The notes under the pieces are model-generated. The model was given only the letters and a program-made list of their open reading frames with translations. It made no database searches and was not told the DNA's origin. The position numbers and the translations under genes are program-made. Below, piece after piece: positions 14,325 to 22,660 of a stretch of 25,783 bases of DNA. Numbering within the stretch: position 1 is the stretch's first letter; each line of letters begins with the position of its first letter. Source of the stretch: JBOGZD01 sp050697155 (GTDB taxonomy: Bacteria > Actinomycetota > Thermoleophilia > Solirubrobacterales > 70-9); assembly GCA_050697155.1 (NCBI GenBank), contig JBOGZD010000030.1, positions 1 to 25,783 on the forward strand. The letters are read 5' to 3'.

Positions 14325-14509
14325 TTCCTCACCTCGCCGCCGAAGCCCCAGCGCGAGGCCTCGACGCCCTCGAGCAGGACCCAGGTCTCGTCGCGAAGCT
14401 CCTCGCCGTACACCTCGCAGAGCGCATCGGTGAGCTTCGCGATCAGTCGCTCCGCCGCCTGCGGATCCTCGAACCGTCGCTCGAACGCCTTCACCTCGAT
14501 CAGCGGCAT
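14321..14509 (-). CDS. 4-oxalocrotonate tautomerase-family protein
   Basis: The 62-residue protein starts MPLIEVKAF, so Pro becomes the first residue after Met removal, which is the catalytic base of this family. The size and beta-alpha-beta pattern (MPLIEVKAFERRF, helix AAERLIAKLTDALCEVYG, strand ETWVLLEGVEA) and the C-terminal SRWGFGG fit 4-OT monomers that assemble as hexamers. The enzyme shifts enol/keto double bonds or dehalogenates/hydrates small acids. A strong AAGGAGA ribosome binding site precedes the ATG. It lies 16 bases after the DUF6282-like gene and overlaps the next gene by 4 bases. Its partner substrate is probably an unsaturated or keto acid made by neighbouring enzymes (inference). 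Confidence 0.85.
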   Translation of the reverse strand: MPLIEVKAFERRFEDPQAAERLIAKLTDALCEVYGEELRDETWVLLEGVEASRWGFGGEVRK

Positions 14510-14525
14510 TGCCGTCTCCTTTCGG

Positions 14526-15410
14526 TCACTGCGACAGGCCGAGCAGCTTCGCCGGGTTCGCCTTCGTCATCTTCTCGAGCTCGTCGTAGTCGGCGCCGAC
14601 GTCGAGCATCGAGCTGAGCAACATCCTGATCCCCTCGGGGTGCGGCGCCGCCGAGGGCTGGCCGAGGTCGGAGCTGAGGACGAGGCGGTCGCCGCCGAGC
14701 TCCCCGATCCAGGCGGCGAGCTCGTCCGGCTTCTGCTCCCAGAAGACCGGCGAGACGCAGGAGACGGCCACGTACTCGAGGTAGGCGCCGCTCTCGATCA
14801 GCTCCCTCTGGATCTCCGGCTCGTACCGGGTCAGCGCCCAGTTGGCGTGGGTGACGAGGAGCTTCGTCACCCCCCGCGCCTTCGCCTCGGCCAGCAGGGC
14901 GCGGGTCTCATCGAGGCTGAGGTGGCCGGTGGCGAGGCAGGCGTCGGCCTCCGCGACCAGGGCGCAGATCTCGCCGGCCTCGGGTTTCAGATTCCCGGCC
15001 TCGTCGAAGACCGTGACCCCATCGCCCGGACGCTGTGGCTGCATCCGCCCGAGCTGGGGATAGTCGGGCGTCTCGAAGTAGTCGGCGTGGTGCTTTGAGT
15101 GATTGCTCGGCATCCACACCACGCGGGCGCCGTACTGGAGGGCCGCCTGGACCACCCACGGGTTGAGCCCGCCGACCGAGCGGTTCAGCACCACCCCGCC
15201 GAACACGTTCAGGTGCGGGAACAGCTTGCCGACGTGGTAGGCGCGGCCGGTCGTCGAGCTGTCGTGGTCCTTGAGCACGACCCCGCGCATCCCGTAGTCC
15301 ATCGCGTGCGAGGCGAGGTCGCTGTCGTCGATCGGGCGCCGAAACAGCGCCGGGTGGGTGTGGGCGTGCATGTCGATCGCGTCGACCAGCAGTTTCCGAT
15401 CCGGATCCAC
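14526..15410 (-). CDS. DUF6282-like TIM-barrel metal hydrolase
   Basis: The 294-residue protein has spaced metal-ligand motifs of amidohydrolase/PHP-like barrels: H15-x-H17 (IDMHAHTHP), H49 (VVLKDHDSST), H104-x2-H107-H108 (PSNHSKHH), H163 (ATGHLSLDE), H188 (LLVTHANW) and D248 (VLSSDLGQP). It fits the uncharacterised DUF6282 group as I remember it; the reaction is unknown but hydrolysis of a cyclic amide, lactone or similar bond is plausible. GTG at 15410 is the start: it shares one base with the XdhC stop (TAGTG) and AAGGAG lies 5 nt upstream. Upstream extension would overlap XdhC. It is co-translated within the operon. Confidence 0.75.
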   Translation of the reverse strand: MDPDRKLLVDAIDMHAHTHPALFRRPIDDSDLASHAMDYGMRGVVLKDHDSSTTGRAYHVGKLFPHLNVFGGVVLNRSVGGLNPWVVQAALQYGARVVWMPSNHSKHHADYFETPDYPQLGRMQPQRPGDGVTVFDEAGNLKPEAGEICALVAEADACLATGHLSLDETRALLAEAKARGVTKLLVTHANWALTRYEPEIQRELIESGAYLEYVAVSCVSPVFWEQKPDELAAWIGELGGDRLVLSSDLGQPSAAPHPEGIRMLLSSMLDVGADYDELEKMTKANPAKLLGLSQ

Positions 15411-16561
15411 TATCTCTCCTTCTCGTCGCTGGGCTGGGCTGGTTCGGGCTCGGCATGGATCGGCCCGATCGTGCGGCTGAGGCTGGCGCCGCCGCGACCG
15501 GTGCGTGCCGACACCACCTCGGCGAGGATCGAGACCGCCGTTTCCTCCGGCGTTCGGGCGCCGAGGTCGAGGCCGCACGGGGCGTGAAGCCTGGCGAGCT
15601 CGCCCTCGGCGACCCCCGCGTCGCGAAGTCGCCGGACCCGCTCCGCCTGGGTTCGGCGGCTGCCGAGCGCGCCGACGTATCCGGCGCCGCTTCGAAGCGA
15701 GCTCCGCAACGCCGGCTCGTCGAACTTCGGGTCGTGGGTGAAGACGAGGACGACGTCGCGCGGGCCGAGCTCGCGAGCGGCGAGGTCGCGATCCGGCCAG
15801 TCGACGACGACGTCGGCGACCTCGGCGAACCGCCGACCCCGGGCGAACGCGGCGCGGGCGTCGCAGATCGTCACCCGGTAGCCGAGCGCGTGGGCCAGTC
15901 GGGCGACGGCGACCGAGTAGTCGATCGCGCCGTAGATCACCATCTCGGGCCGGCTCGCGAACGCCTGGATGCAGACGGCGAGCTCGGAGCCCATCACCTC
16001 GCCGCCCGCTCCGTAGCGCCGCGTCCGCGACACCCCCTCGTCCATGAACCCGCGCGCCTCGCGCTCGACCGTCGAGTCGAGCAGCGGCGTGACGCCGAGG
16101 CCGCCGACGATCGCATCGTCAAGGATCGCCAGCTTTGCTCCGGCGCCGGGACCGTCGAGGAGCGTCGCCAGTGCTGCCGGGCGGCCCGCAGTGACCGCCT
16201 CGGTGACCGCGAGCAGTGCCGCTCGAACGCCGGGATCGACCTCGTGGACGAAGACCGAAACCGTGCCCCCGCACATCAGCCCGACCCCGGCCGCCTCGTC
16301 GTCGGAGATTCCGTACGAGACCAACCGCGGCTCGGCTCGGCGCAGCACCTCGCGCGCTTCGGCGACGAGCGCGCTCTCGACGCAGCCGCCGGTGACGGTG
16401 CCCTCGACCCGGCCGCTGTCGTCGATCATCATCTCGGCCCCCGGATCGAGCGGCGCCGAGCCGATCCGCTCGACGAGCGTCGCGGCGACGACCCGGTGGC
16501 CGCCGGCAAGCCACTCGGCGGCGATCTGGCGCGGTGTCGATGAGCCGGTGGTGGCGATCAT
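15410..16561 (-). CDS. XdhC/CoxI-family molybdenum-cofactor insertion protein
   Basis: The 383-residue protein has the N-terminal XdhC_CoxI domain (GHRVVAATLVERIGSAPLDP, then DDSGRVEGTVTGGCVESALV with the conserved GGC at 58-60). It also has a C-terminal Rossmann domain (VIYGAIDYSVAVARLAHALG, then TICDARAAFARG and a late YVGALGSRRTQ). These proteins bind the sulfurated molybdenum cofactor and load it into xanthine dehydrogenase-type enzymes. No molybdenum hydroxylase is in the window, so its client may lie beyond the right edge or elsewhere. ATG 16561 overlaps the M20 gene stop (ATGA). Its presence hints that an aromatic or heterocyclic substrate is hydroxylated in this pathway (inference). 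Confidence 0.9.
   Translation of the reverse strand: MIATTGSSTPRQIAAEWLAGGHRVVAATLVERIGSAPLDPGAEMMIDDSGRVEGTVTGGCVESALVAEAREVLRRAEPRLVSYGISDDEAAGVGLMCGGTVSVFVHEVDPGVRAALLAVTEAVTAGRPAALATLLDGPGAGAKLAILDDAIVGGLGVTPLLDSTVEREARGFMDEGVSRTRRYGAGGEVMGSELAVCIQAFASRPEMVIYGAIDYSVAVARLAHALGYRVTICDARAAFARGRRFAEVADVVVDWPDRDLAARELGPRDVVLVFTHDPKFDEPALRSSLRSGAGYVGALGSRRTQAERVRRLRDAGVAEGELARLHAPCGLDLGARTPEETAVSILAEVVSARTGRGGASLSRTIGPIHAEPEPAQPSDEKER
15415..15421 (-). promoter_or_regulatory. Ribosome binding site fixing the GTG start at 15410
   Basis: AAGGAGA on the minus strand sits inside the last codons of xdhC and a few bases before GTG 15410, supporting a stop-start TAGTG coupling instead of an upstream start. 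Confidence 0.6.
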
Positions 16562-17892
16562 CGGCCGACCCCCTCCGCGTTGCCGCACCAGTTCAGCGCG
16601 GCGGTCGCCAGCGCCTTCGCACAGGCGACGAGGTCATCGACCGGGACGTGCTCATCGACCGCGTGGGCGATCGTCTCGCCGTCATTCGAGAGCCCGGACG
16701 GCCCGTAGCTGATCGTCGGCGTTCCGAACCGCGTCAGCGTCGCCGCGTCGTGCCAGCCCTGAAGGGCCGCGACCTTGCCGGGGCGGCCGACCGCGTCGCC
16801 GGCGGCGAGCGCCGACTCGACGATCGGGTGCTCGGCGGCGATCTCGGCCGGGGCGAGGTTCGTACCCCACGCGAAGCTCGGCGGGTGCTCGGCGAGCCAC
16901 GGGTCCTCGCGGGCGCGCTCGAGGATCCAGTCCTCGATCTCGCGCTCGAGCTTTGCGCCCCAGCCGCCGTCGGCATCGCCCTGTTCGGGCAGGTAGGTGA
17001 CGTCGATGGTCGTCGTGCACGAGGCCGGGTAGCTGACCCACCACTCGCCTCCCTGGATTACGGTCGGGATCAGCTCGCCCGGGGCGAGCAGGGGGTGGTC
17101 GCCGGCCGCGGAGCGCCAGCGCTCGCGAAGCTCGCGGACCGCGTCGAGGACGATCGTCGTCTTCTCGATCGCGTTGACCGCGCCGCCCTCGCGCCAGTCG
17201 GGCTGCGGCATCTCGGCGTGTCCGGGCCGGCCCTCGACCGTCACCGTCGGGTTGAGGATGCCGCGGCAGGCGATCCACGGCTCGAACCCGGTCGCCTCGG
17301 GGACGATCCCGGCGTCGGCAGCGACCCCCCGCGCCGCCAGGGCCAGGGTGCCGGCGCCGTTCCACTCCTCGTCGGTCACGGTGGTGAGGATCAGCTCGCC
17401 GGCCAGCTCGACCCCGGACTCGACGAGCGCCAGCGCCGCCTCGACCATCGCGGCGACGCCGCCCTTCATGTCGCAGGCGCCGCGTCCGTAGAGCGAGCCG
17501 TCGCGGACCTCTGGCTCGAACGGGTCACTCGTCCAGCGCTTCCGCGGCTCGGCCGAGACGACGTCGACGTGTCCGTTCAAGAGCAGGCTTCGCCCCTCGG
17601 CGGCGCCGCGAAAGCGAGCGACGAGCTGCGGCCGCCCCGCGAAGCCGAGCCGAGCCGGCACCTGGCGGTGCCAGCGGTCGAGCTCGCCGAGCTCGGGCTC
17701 CCAGAGCTCGACCTCGGCGCCGGCGGCGCGGAGCCGCTCGGCGAGCAGCTCCTGGAGGACCGCCTCCTCGCGGGCGGGCTCGTCGGGCTCGCCGCGGGTC
17801 GTGGTGTCGAAGCGGATCAGCTCGGAGGCCAGCCCGACGAGCTCGTCCGAGCGCGCCTCGATCGTCTCGCAGACGAGGCGCTCTGCGCTCAC
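16558..17892 (-). CDS. M20-family metallopeptidase/amidohydrolase (ArgE/DapE-like)
   Basis: The 444-residue protein has the M20 metal site: NGHVDVVSA (H108, D110), the bridging aspartate in YGRGACDMKGG (D141), the catalytic pair TDEEWNGAG (E175, E176) and a late histidine in LQGWHDAATL. A dimerisation lid lies between. The enzyme hydrolyses an N-acyl, N-formyl or N-carbamoyl amide bond in the cytoplasm. It is nearest in style to ArgE/DapE/formylaminopyrimidine deacylases. The start GTG overlaps the ABC ATPase stop (GTGA), and its own stop overlaps xdhC. Coming straight after the transporter genes, it probably acts first on the imported compound (inference). Confidence 0.9.
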   Translation of the reverse strand: MSAERLVCETIEARSDELVGLASELIRFDTTTRGEPDEPAREEAVLQELLAERLRAAGAEVELWEPELGELDRWHRQVPARLGFAGRPQLVARFRGAAEGRSLLLNGHVDVVSAEPRKRWTSDPFEPEVRDGSLYGRGACDMKGGVAAMVEAALALVESGVELAGELILTTVTDEEWNGAGTLALAARGVAADAGIVPEATGFEPWIACRGILNPTVTVEGRPGHAEMPQPDWREGGAVNAIEKTTIVLDAVRELRERWRSAAGDHPLLAPGELIPTVIQGGEWWVSYPASCTTTIDVTYLPEQGDADGGWGAKLEREIEDWILERAREDPWLAEHPPSFAWGTNLAPAEIAAEHPIVESALAAGDAVGRPGKVAALQGWHDAATLTRFGTPTISYGPSGLSNDGETIAHAVDEHVPVDDLVACAKALATAALNWCGNAEGVGR

Positions 17893-18680
17893 ACCTGGGC
17901 CTCGAGCTCGGCAGCGGCTCGCAGGCTCTCCTCGCGCACCGACTCGAGCAGCTGCGCCTTGTACTCGAAGAACTCGGGGGTCGAGAAGACCTCGAAGGTA
18001 CGCGGGCGGTCGATTTTGACCTCGATGTCCTCCTTGATCTGCCCCGGGCGGGAGGTCATCACCAGGACCCGATCCGAGAGGAACACCGCCTCGTCGATGT
18101 CGTGGGTCACGAACAGAACCGTCAGCCGGTGCTCCTCCCAGACTCGCGTCAGCAGCTCCTGCATCAGCTGTCGCGTCTGCGCGTCGAGGGCGCCGAACGG
18201 CTCGTCCATCAGCAGCACCTGCGGCTTGTAGGAGAGCGCCCGCGCGATCGCCACCCGCTGGCGCATGCCGCCCGAGAGCTGGCTCGGGTAGGAGTCGGCG
18301 AAGCGGTCGAGCCCGACCAGGTCGAGATGCTCGCGGGCGACCTCGGAGCGTTCGGCGCCCGATCCCTGGAGCGCGAACTCGACGTTCTTTTGCGCGGTCA
18401 GCCAGGGGAACAGCGTGTAGGACTGAAAGACGACGCCGCGATCGCGTCCGGGCGCCAGCACCGGCTCGCCGTTCACCATCACCTCGCCCTCGGTCTCCTC
18501 CTCGAGCCCGGCGATGATCGAGAGCAGCGTCGACTTGCCGCAGCCGCTGGTGCCGATGACGGTCACGAACTCCTTCTCGGCAATGTCGAGGTCGACCCCG
18601 TCGAGAGCGACCAGCTCGCCGTCTCCGCTCTCGAACACCTTGCGCACGCCGCGCACCGAAAGCTTCGCGGCGTCGTTCAT
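17889..18680 (-). CDS. ABC transporter ATPase, NitT/TauT type
   Basis: The 263-residue protein has Walker A GTSGCGKST (43-51), Q-loop Q86 (VVFQSYTLFPWL), signature LSGGM (135-139), Walker B VLLMDEPFGALD (155-166) and H-loop H193 (FVTHDIDEA). The text around these motifs matches the SsuB/TauB/NrtD branch. It powers import by the permease encoded just upstream. ATG 18680 overlaps the permease stop by 4 bases (ATGA). The open frame extends upstream but that part is a shadow of the permease gene. Confidence 0.95.
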   Translation of the reverse strand: MNDAAKLSVRGVRKVFESGDGELVALDGVDLDIAEKEFVTVIGTSGCGKSTLLSIIAGLEEETEGEVMVNGEPVLAPGRDRGVVFQSYTLFPWLTAQKNVEFALQGSGAERSEVAREHLDLVGLDRFADSYPSQLSGGMRQRVAIARALSYKPQVLLMDEPFGALDAQTRQLMQELLTRVWEEHRLTVLFVTHDIDEAVFLSDRVLVMTSRPGQIKEDIEVKIDRPRTFEVFSTPEFFEYKAQLLESVREESLRAAAELEAQV

Positions 18681-19549
18681 CGCCCGCCCTCCGCCCAGCG
18701 GAAGAGCCGCCTGCCGGAGAACTTCATCACCTGGTCCATGATCAGCCCGAGCAGTCCGATCACGAGGATGCCGACGAAGATCGTCTCCGTCTGGAAGAAG
18801 CGCTGGGCGACCACGATCCGGTGTCCGAGCCCTTCCGATGCAGCGACCAGCTCGGCGACGACGAGCCAGGTCCACGCCCAGCCGAGCGTGATCCGCAGCG
18901 TGTCCCAGATCGCCGGCGCGCTCGCGGGGAGGACGACGCGGCGCAGCACCGTGCGGTCCTTCATCCCGAGCGTGTAGCCGATGTCGACGTACTCGCGGGG
19001 AACCCGCTTCACGTTGTCCATCACCAACAGCACCTGCTGGAAGAAGGTGCCGATCCAGATGATCAGCCACTTCTGCGTCTCGTCGACCCCGACCCAGACG
19101 ATCGACAGCGGCACGAACGCGACCGCCGGCATGTAGCGGATGAAGTCGACGGCCGGCTCGATCCCCGCCTCGGCGGCCCGGTAGGTGCCGATCAGGATCC
19201 CGATCGGTAGCGCCATCGCGGTCGCGATTGCGAAGCCGATCGTGATCCGGACGAAGCTCACCCGGGTGTCATCCCAGAGCGTCCCCTCCTTGGCCAGGTC
19301 GACCGCGTTGTTCCAGACGTCGGCTGGCGAGGGCAGGAAGATGTCCTTCGCGAGGTTGAGCGCGGCGGCCAGCCACCAGCCGCCGAGCAGCAGCGCGAAC
19401 GAGAGGATCGCGATCGCCATGTAGACCCGCGGGTCGATCGGGCTGTAGAGGCGGAAGAGCTTGCGCTTGCGCTTCTGCTTGCGGGCACGGGCGGCAGCCG
19501 GGGCCCTACGAGGGCCTCCGGCTACCGCCCTGTCTGCAGCGCCCGCCAT
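18677..19549 (-). CDS. ABC transporter permease, NitT/TauT type
   Basis: The 290-residue protein has a basic N-terminal tail (RARKQKRKRKLFRLYSP), then about six transmembrane helices, starting at about 45-64. A binding-protein-dependent permease (EAA-like) loop is seen at YVDIGYTLGMKDRTVLRRVVLPASAPAIWDTLRI, about 188-221. The branch is SsuC/TauC/NrtB. It forms the membrane channel, probably as a homodimer, with the ATPase and one of two lipoprotein binding proteins. ATG 19549 lies 5 bases after the stop of the first binding protein; a frame shared with that stop supports co-translation. Confidence 0.94.
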   Translation of the reverse strand: MAGAADRAVAGGPRRAPAAARARKQKRKRKLFRLYSPIDPRVYMAIAILSFALLLGGWWLAAALNLAKDIFLPSPADVWNNAVDLAKEGTLWDDTRVSFVRITIGFAIATAMALPIGILIGTYRAAEAGIEPAVDFIRYMPAVAFVPLSIVWVGVDETQKWLIIWIGTFFQQVLLVMDNVKRVPREYVDIGYTLGMKDRTVLRRVVLPASAPAIWDTLRITLGWAWTWLVVAELVAASEGLGHRIVVAQRFFQTETIFVGILVIGLLGLIMDQVMKFSGRRLFRWAEGGR

Positions 19550-19554
19550 GCGGA

Positions 19555-20607
19555 CTACTCGCTTCCGAGCGCGTCCTCGCCGAACGACGTGTCGAGGTAA
19601 TCCGTGACCTCGGGCTCCGAGTCGATCTGGCCCTGGTCGACCATGATCGTGCGGATGTCGTTCCAGAGCGCCTCGTACTCGTTCTCGAGGTAGTCCTGCG
19701 ACTCCTGGAGGTCGAACAGCTGAACGCCCTCGAAGCTGGCGGTCAGCGCCGCGGGCCTCTCGCCGACGTTCTCGGCGATGATTGCCTGGCCCTCCTCGGT
19801 GTTCTGGTTGTAGTAGTCGATCGCGTCACCCCACGCCTGGAGCACGCCGACGACCGCCTCCGGGTTCTCCTCGGCGAACTCGGTGTTGATCGCGAGCGCG
19901 TCCGAGATCAGCCCGGGGCGCTCCGCCGCCGTGTAGATGACCTCGCAGTTCTCGCCCTCCTCGACCGCCGCCTGCAGGTACGGCTCGTAGGTGACCGCGA
20001 TGTCGACCCGGCCGGCGACCGCCGCAGTGCCCGCGTCGGAGGCCGGGATCGGCGTGTAGTCGACCGACTCGAAGTCGATCTCCGCCTCCGCCTCGTTGAG
20101 CGCGTGGCGGAAGAGCACGTCGGAGACCGAGAACTCCTCGAACGCGACCTTGAGGTCGTCGACGTTTGCGATGTCCTCGATCGAACCGACGTCGGGGCTG
20201 CAGGAGACGACCGCGTCGGCCTCCAGCGAGAAGTCCTCCATCAGCACGATCTTGTAGTCGAGGCCGAGATCGGCCAGCCGGATCAGCGTGTTGTTGGCGT
20301 TGTTCGCGCCCTGGAAGCGACCGCTCGCAAACCCGGACTCGAGGTCCTGGTCGGTCGAGAAGTTGACGAGCGAGATGTCGACGCCGTGGTCGGTGTCGAA
20401 CCCCTGCTCGTCGGCGATGTAGAACGGCCCGTAGCCGATCCACGGCTGGGTTCCGATCTTCACCTCGACCGGCGCGCCGGTCGGCTCACCGTCGCCGGCC
20501 ACCTCGCCGTCGTCATCGTCGTCGCCGCATGCCGCTACCAGCACCCCGAGCAGCAACATCAGGGCGGCGATCGAGCCGATCCGCCGTATGTGTTTCCTTA
20601 TCGCCAT
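19555..20607 (-). CDS. Lipoprotein substrate-binding protein, NitT/TauT type (copy 1)
   Basis: The 350-residue protein has a lipoprotein signal peptide with lipobox LVAACG (lipidated C27), an Asp-rich linker, and the NMT1/SsuA-like binding domain (KIGTQPWIGYGPFYIADEQG). It captures the transported compound outside the membrane. The start ATG 20607 has a strong GGAGGAG ribosome binding site 4 bases upstream. A close paralogue lies at 21542-22585 (by eye roughly two thirds to three quarters identical), with the carbon-nitrogen hydrolase gene between the copies. Ligand-contact residues differ in places (for example NNANNTLIRL here against NSATNDVIRL there), so the copies may bind related but different compounds (inference). 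Confidence 0.95.
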   Translation of the reverse strand: MAIRKHIRRIGSIAALMLLLGVLVAACGDDDDDGEVAGDGEPTGAPVEVKIGTQPWIGYGPFYIADEQGFDTDHGVDISLVNFSTDQDLESGFASGRFQGANNANNTLIRLADLGLDYKIVLMEDFSLEADAVVSCSPDVGSIEDIANVDDLKVAFEEFSVSDVLFRHALNEAEAEIDFESVDYTPIPASDAGTAAVAGRVDIAVTYEPYLQAAVEEGENCEVIYTAAERPGLISDALAINTEFAEENPEAVVGVLQAWGDAIDYYNQNTEEGQAIIAENVGERPAALTASFEGVQLFDLQESQDYLENEYEALWNDIRTIMVDQGQIDSEPEVTDYLDTSFGEDALGSE

Positions 20608-20638
20608 TGATCTCCTCCAGTCGTGCTGTTTTCGGGTT

Positions 20639-21535
20639 TCAAGTCTGTATCGCCAGCGCGTCCGATCTGCCGCGGTTCAGCTCGACCGGGAGTCCCCGCC
20701 GCGCGTGGCGGACCAACGCTCCCGCCTCCCTGTCGGCCCGCGCGATCAGGTTGTCGAGCTCGATCCTGTGGACGAGCAGAGCCGGGTCCGGGGTCTCCCC
20801 CTGCTTCGCTCTCGGCGCCTCCGCGACCACGTCGCCGAGCGGTGAGATGATCCGGCTCGCCCCGAGGAAGGTCGTCGCCCCGCGCGTCCCGCACTGGTTG
20901 GCCATGATCCACCACTGACCGTTGCTGAGCGCGTTGGCGGGATAGATCCGGTCCCACCAGCTCTCCGCCGCCAGCTCGTAGGCGTTCACCTGGATCACGA
21001 CTCGTGCTCCCGAGCTCCGAAGCGCCCGTGCCACCTCCGGGAAATCCCCGTCGAAGCAGACGAGGAGCCCGATGCGACCGAGCAGCTCGGTGTCGCATGC
21101 GGTCACGCATGCGCCCGGCTCGAACGCGAGATCCTCGTGCATCGGCCGGTAGAGGTGGGCCTTGCGGTGCGTCGCGTGAAGTGATCCGTCCGGCGAGAAG
21201 AGCAGGGCGGTGTTGAAGATCCCGTGATCGGTGCGCTCCGGCACGCTGCCGGCGGCGAGCCAGATGCCGTGCTCGCGGGCGGTCCTCGCCAACGCCCGGG
21301 TCCGTGCGCCGTCGATCGTCTCGGCGCGTCGTCGCACCTCCTTCGCGACGGCGGCCGGGTGGGCGGGATCGTGCGCGCAGGGCCAGAGCTCGGGAAGCAC
21401 GACGAGCTCGCAGCCCTCGACTGCGAGTTGCTCGATGTACGGCCCCGCATCCCCCAGCGTGTCGCCGGAGTCGCCGCCGACGGGAAGCCACTGCGCGATC
21501 CCGACGACGACCTCCCGCTGGCTCGTGGTGCCCAC
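20639..21535 (-). CDS. Carbon-nitrogen hydrolase (nitrilase superfamily amidase)
   Basis: The 298-residue protein has the full catalytic triad: E49 (VVLPELWP), K125 (THRKAHLYR) and C160 (LLVCFDGDFPEVARAL). Members hydrolyse amides, nitriles or N-carbamoyl groups to acids plus ammonia or amine in the cytoplasm. The context (aminotransferase, aldehyde dehydrogenase, amide-hydrolysing M20 enzyme) suggests an N-carbamoyl, amide or nitrile intermediate; the exact substrate cannot be read. The start is GTG 21535, whose ribosome binding site GAGGAG lies in the last codons of the preceding binding-protein gene, 6 bases away. Confidence 0.93.
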   Translation of the reverse strand: MGTTSQREVVVGIAQWLPVGGDSGDTLGDAGPYIEQLAVEGCELVVLPELWPCAHDPAHPAAVAKEVRRRAETIDGARTRALARTAREHGIWLAAGSVPERTDHGIFNTALLFSPDGSLHATHRKAHLYRPMHEDLAFEPGACVTACDTELLGRIGLLVCFDGDFPEVARALRSSGARVVIQVNAYELAAESWWDRIYPANALSNGQWWIMANQCGTRGATTFLGASRIISPLGDVVAEAPRAKQGETPDPALLVHRIELDNLIARADREAGALVRHARRGLPVELNRGRSDALAIQT

Positions 21536-21541
21536 GCCGAC

Positions 21542-22585
21542 CTACTCCTCTCCGAGCGCCTGCTCGCCGAACGAGGTGTCGAGGTAGTCGTCCACGTTGG
21601 GCTCGGCTTCGATCTGACCCTGCTCGGCGAGGATCGACGCGACGTCATTCCAGAGGTCGTCGTAGTCCTCCTCGAGATAGTCGTGGGACTCCTGGAGGCC
21701 GAACAGGCGCACACCCTCGAAGCTGGCGCTCAGCGCCTGCGGCCTCTCGCCGACGTTCTCGGCGATGATCGCCTGCGCTTCCTCCGTGCTCTGCTCGTAG
21801 AAGTCGATCGCCTCGCCCCAGGCGCGCAGGACGCCGGCGATCGCGTCGGGGTTCTCCTCGGCGAACTGGCTGTTCACCGCGAGCACGTCGGAGATCAGCC
21901 CGGGGCGCTCGTTGGCGGTGTAGAGGACCTCGCAGTCCTCGCCCTCCTCGAGCGCCGCCTGCAGGTAGGGCTCGTAGGTGGCCGCGACATCGACCCGGCC
22001 CGCCGCGACGGCCGCGCCCGCGTCCGAGGGCGGCGCCGGGACGTACTCGAGCGCGTCGAAGTCGACGCCCGCCTCGTTCAGCGCGTAGCGGAAGAGCACG
22101 TCGGAGACCGAGAACTCCTCGAACGCGACGTTGACGCCGTCGACGGTGCCGATGTCCTCGATCGAGCGAATCTCCGGGTTGCAGGAAACGATCGCGTCGG
22201 CCTGGAGGGAGAAGTCCTCCATCAGCGTGACCTTGTAGTCGAGGCCCAGGTCGGCGAGCCGGATGACGTCGTTGGTGGCGCTGTTCGCGGCCTGGAACCT
22301 CTCGCTCGCGAAGCCGGATTCGAGCTCCTGGCGGCCCGAGAAGTTGACCAGCTGGATGTCGACCCCGTGCTCCTCGTCGAAGCCCTGCTCGTCGGCGATC
22401 CAGAACGGGCCGTAGCCGATCCACGGCTGGGTTCCGATCTTCACCTCCGTCACCTCGCCGGCACCGGCGCCGTCGGTGGCTGCCGTGTCGTCATCGTCGT
22501 CGTCGCCACAGGCGGCGACCAGGACCGCGAGCAGCATCGTCAGCGCCGCGATCAGGCCAAGCCTCGCCAAGGAGTGTCGTCTCAT
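21542..22585 (-). CDS. Lipoprotein substrate-binding protein, NitT/TauT type (copy 2)
   Basis: From ATG 22585 the protein has 347 residues, a lipoprotein signal (MRRHSLARLG, lipobox LVAACG, C26), an Asp-rich linker and the same NMT1/SsuA-like domain as copy 1. The frame is open 19 codons further upstream to ATG 22642, which has AAAGGA just before it, but that would give an unusually long hydrophilic start before the signal peptide, so 22585 is preferred. With two binding proteins and one permease/ATPase pair, both probably feed the same channel. It is separated from the aldehyde dehydrogenase gene by 75 bases. Confidence 0.94.
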   Translation of the reverse strand: MRRHSLARLGLIAALTMLLAVLVAACGDDDDDDTAATDGAGAGEVTEVKIGTQPWIGYGPFWIADEQGFDEEHGVDIQLVNFSGRQELESGFASERFQAANSATNDVIRLADLGLDYKVTLMEDFSLQADAIVSCNPEIRSIEDIGTVDGVNVAFEEFSVSDVLFRYALNEAGVDFDALEYVPAPPSDAGAAVAAGRVDVAATYEPYLQAALEEGEDCEVLYTANERPGLISDVLAVNSQFAEENPDAIAGVLRAWGEAIDFYEQSTEEAQAIIAENVGERPQALSASFEGVRLFGLQESHDYLEEDYDDLWNDVASILAEQGQIEAEPNVDDYLDTSFGEQALGEE

Positions 22586-22660
22586 CGCCAGTTCCGTCCC
22601 TTCGGGTGGAGTTTGCACGGGGTCCTCAGAGCGTTTGTCCATGCTTCCTTTCAGTCGAAT

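Larger units (their letters stand above)
19555..22585. repeat. Direct repeat: duplicated binding-protein genes flanking the amidase gene
   Basis: Copy 1 (19555-20607) and copy 2 (21542-22585) are similar at DNA level along most of their length. For example, their 3' ends both carry CGAACGA followed by GTGTCGAGGTA. The amidase gene lies between. Recombination between the copies could delete it (inference). Confidence 0.75.

Noticed and set aside
16558..18680. Calling the transporter and M20 pair a thiamin-precursor salvage system (ThiXYZ with a formylaminopyrimidine deformylase)
   Set aside because: No TenA-like gene and no thiamin riboswitch was recognised nearby; kept only as one analogy.
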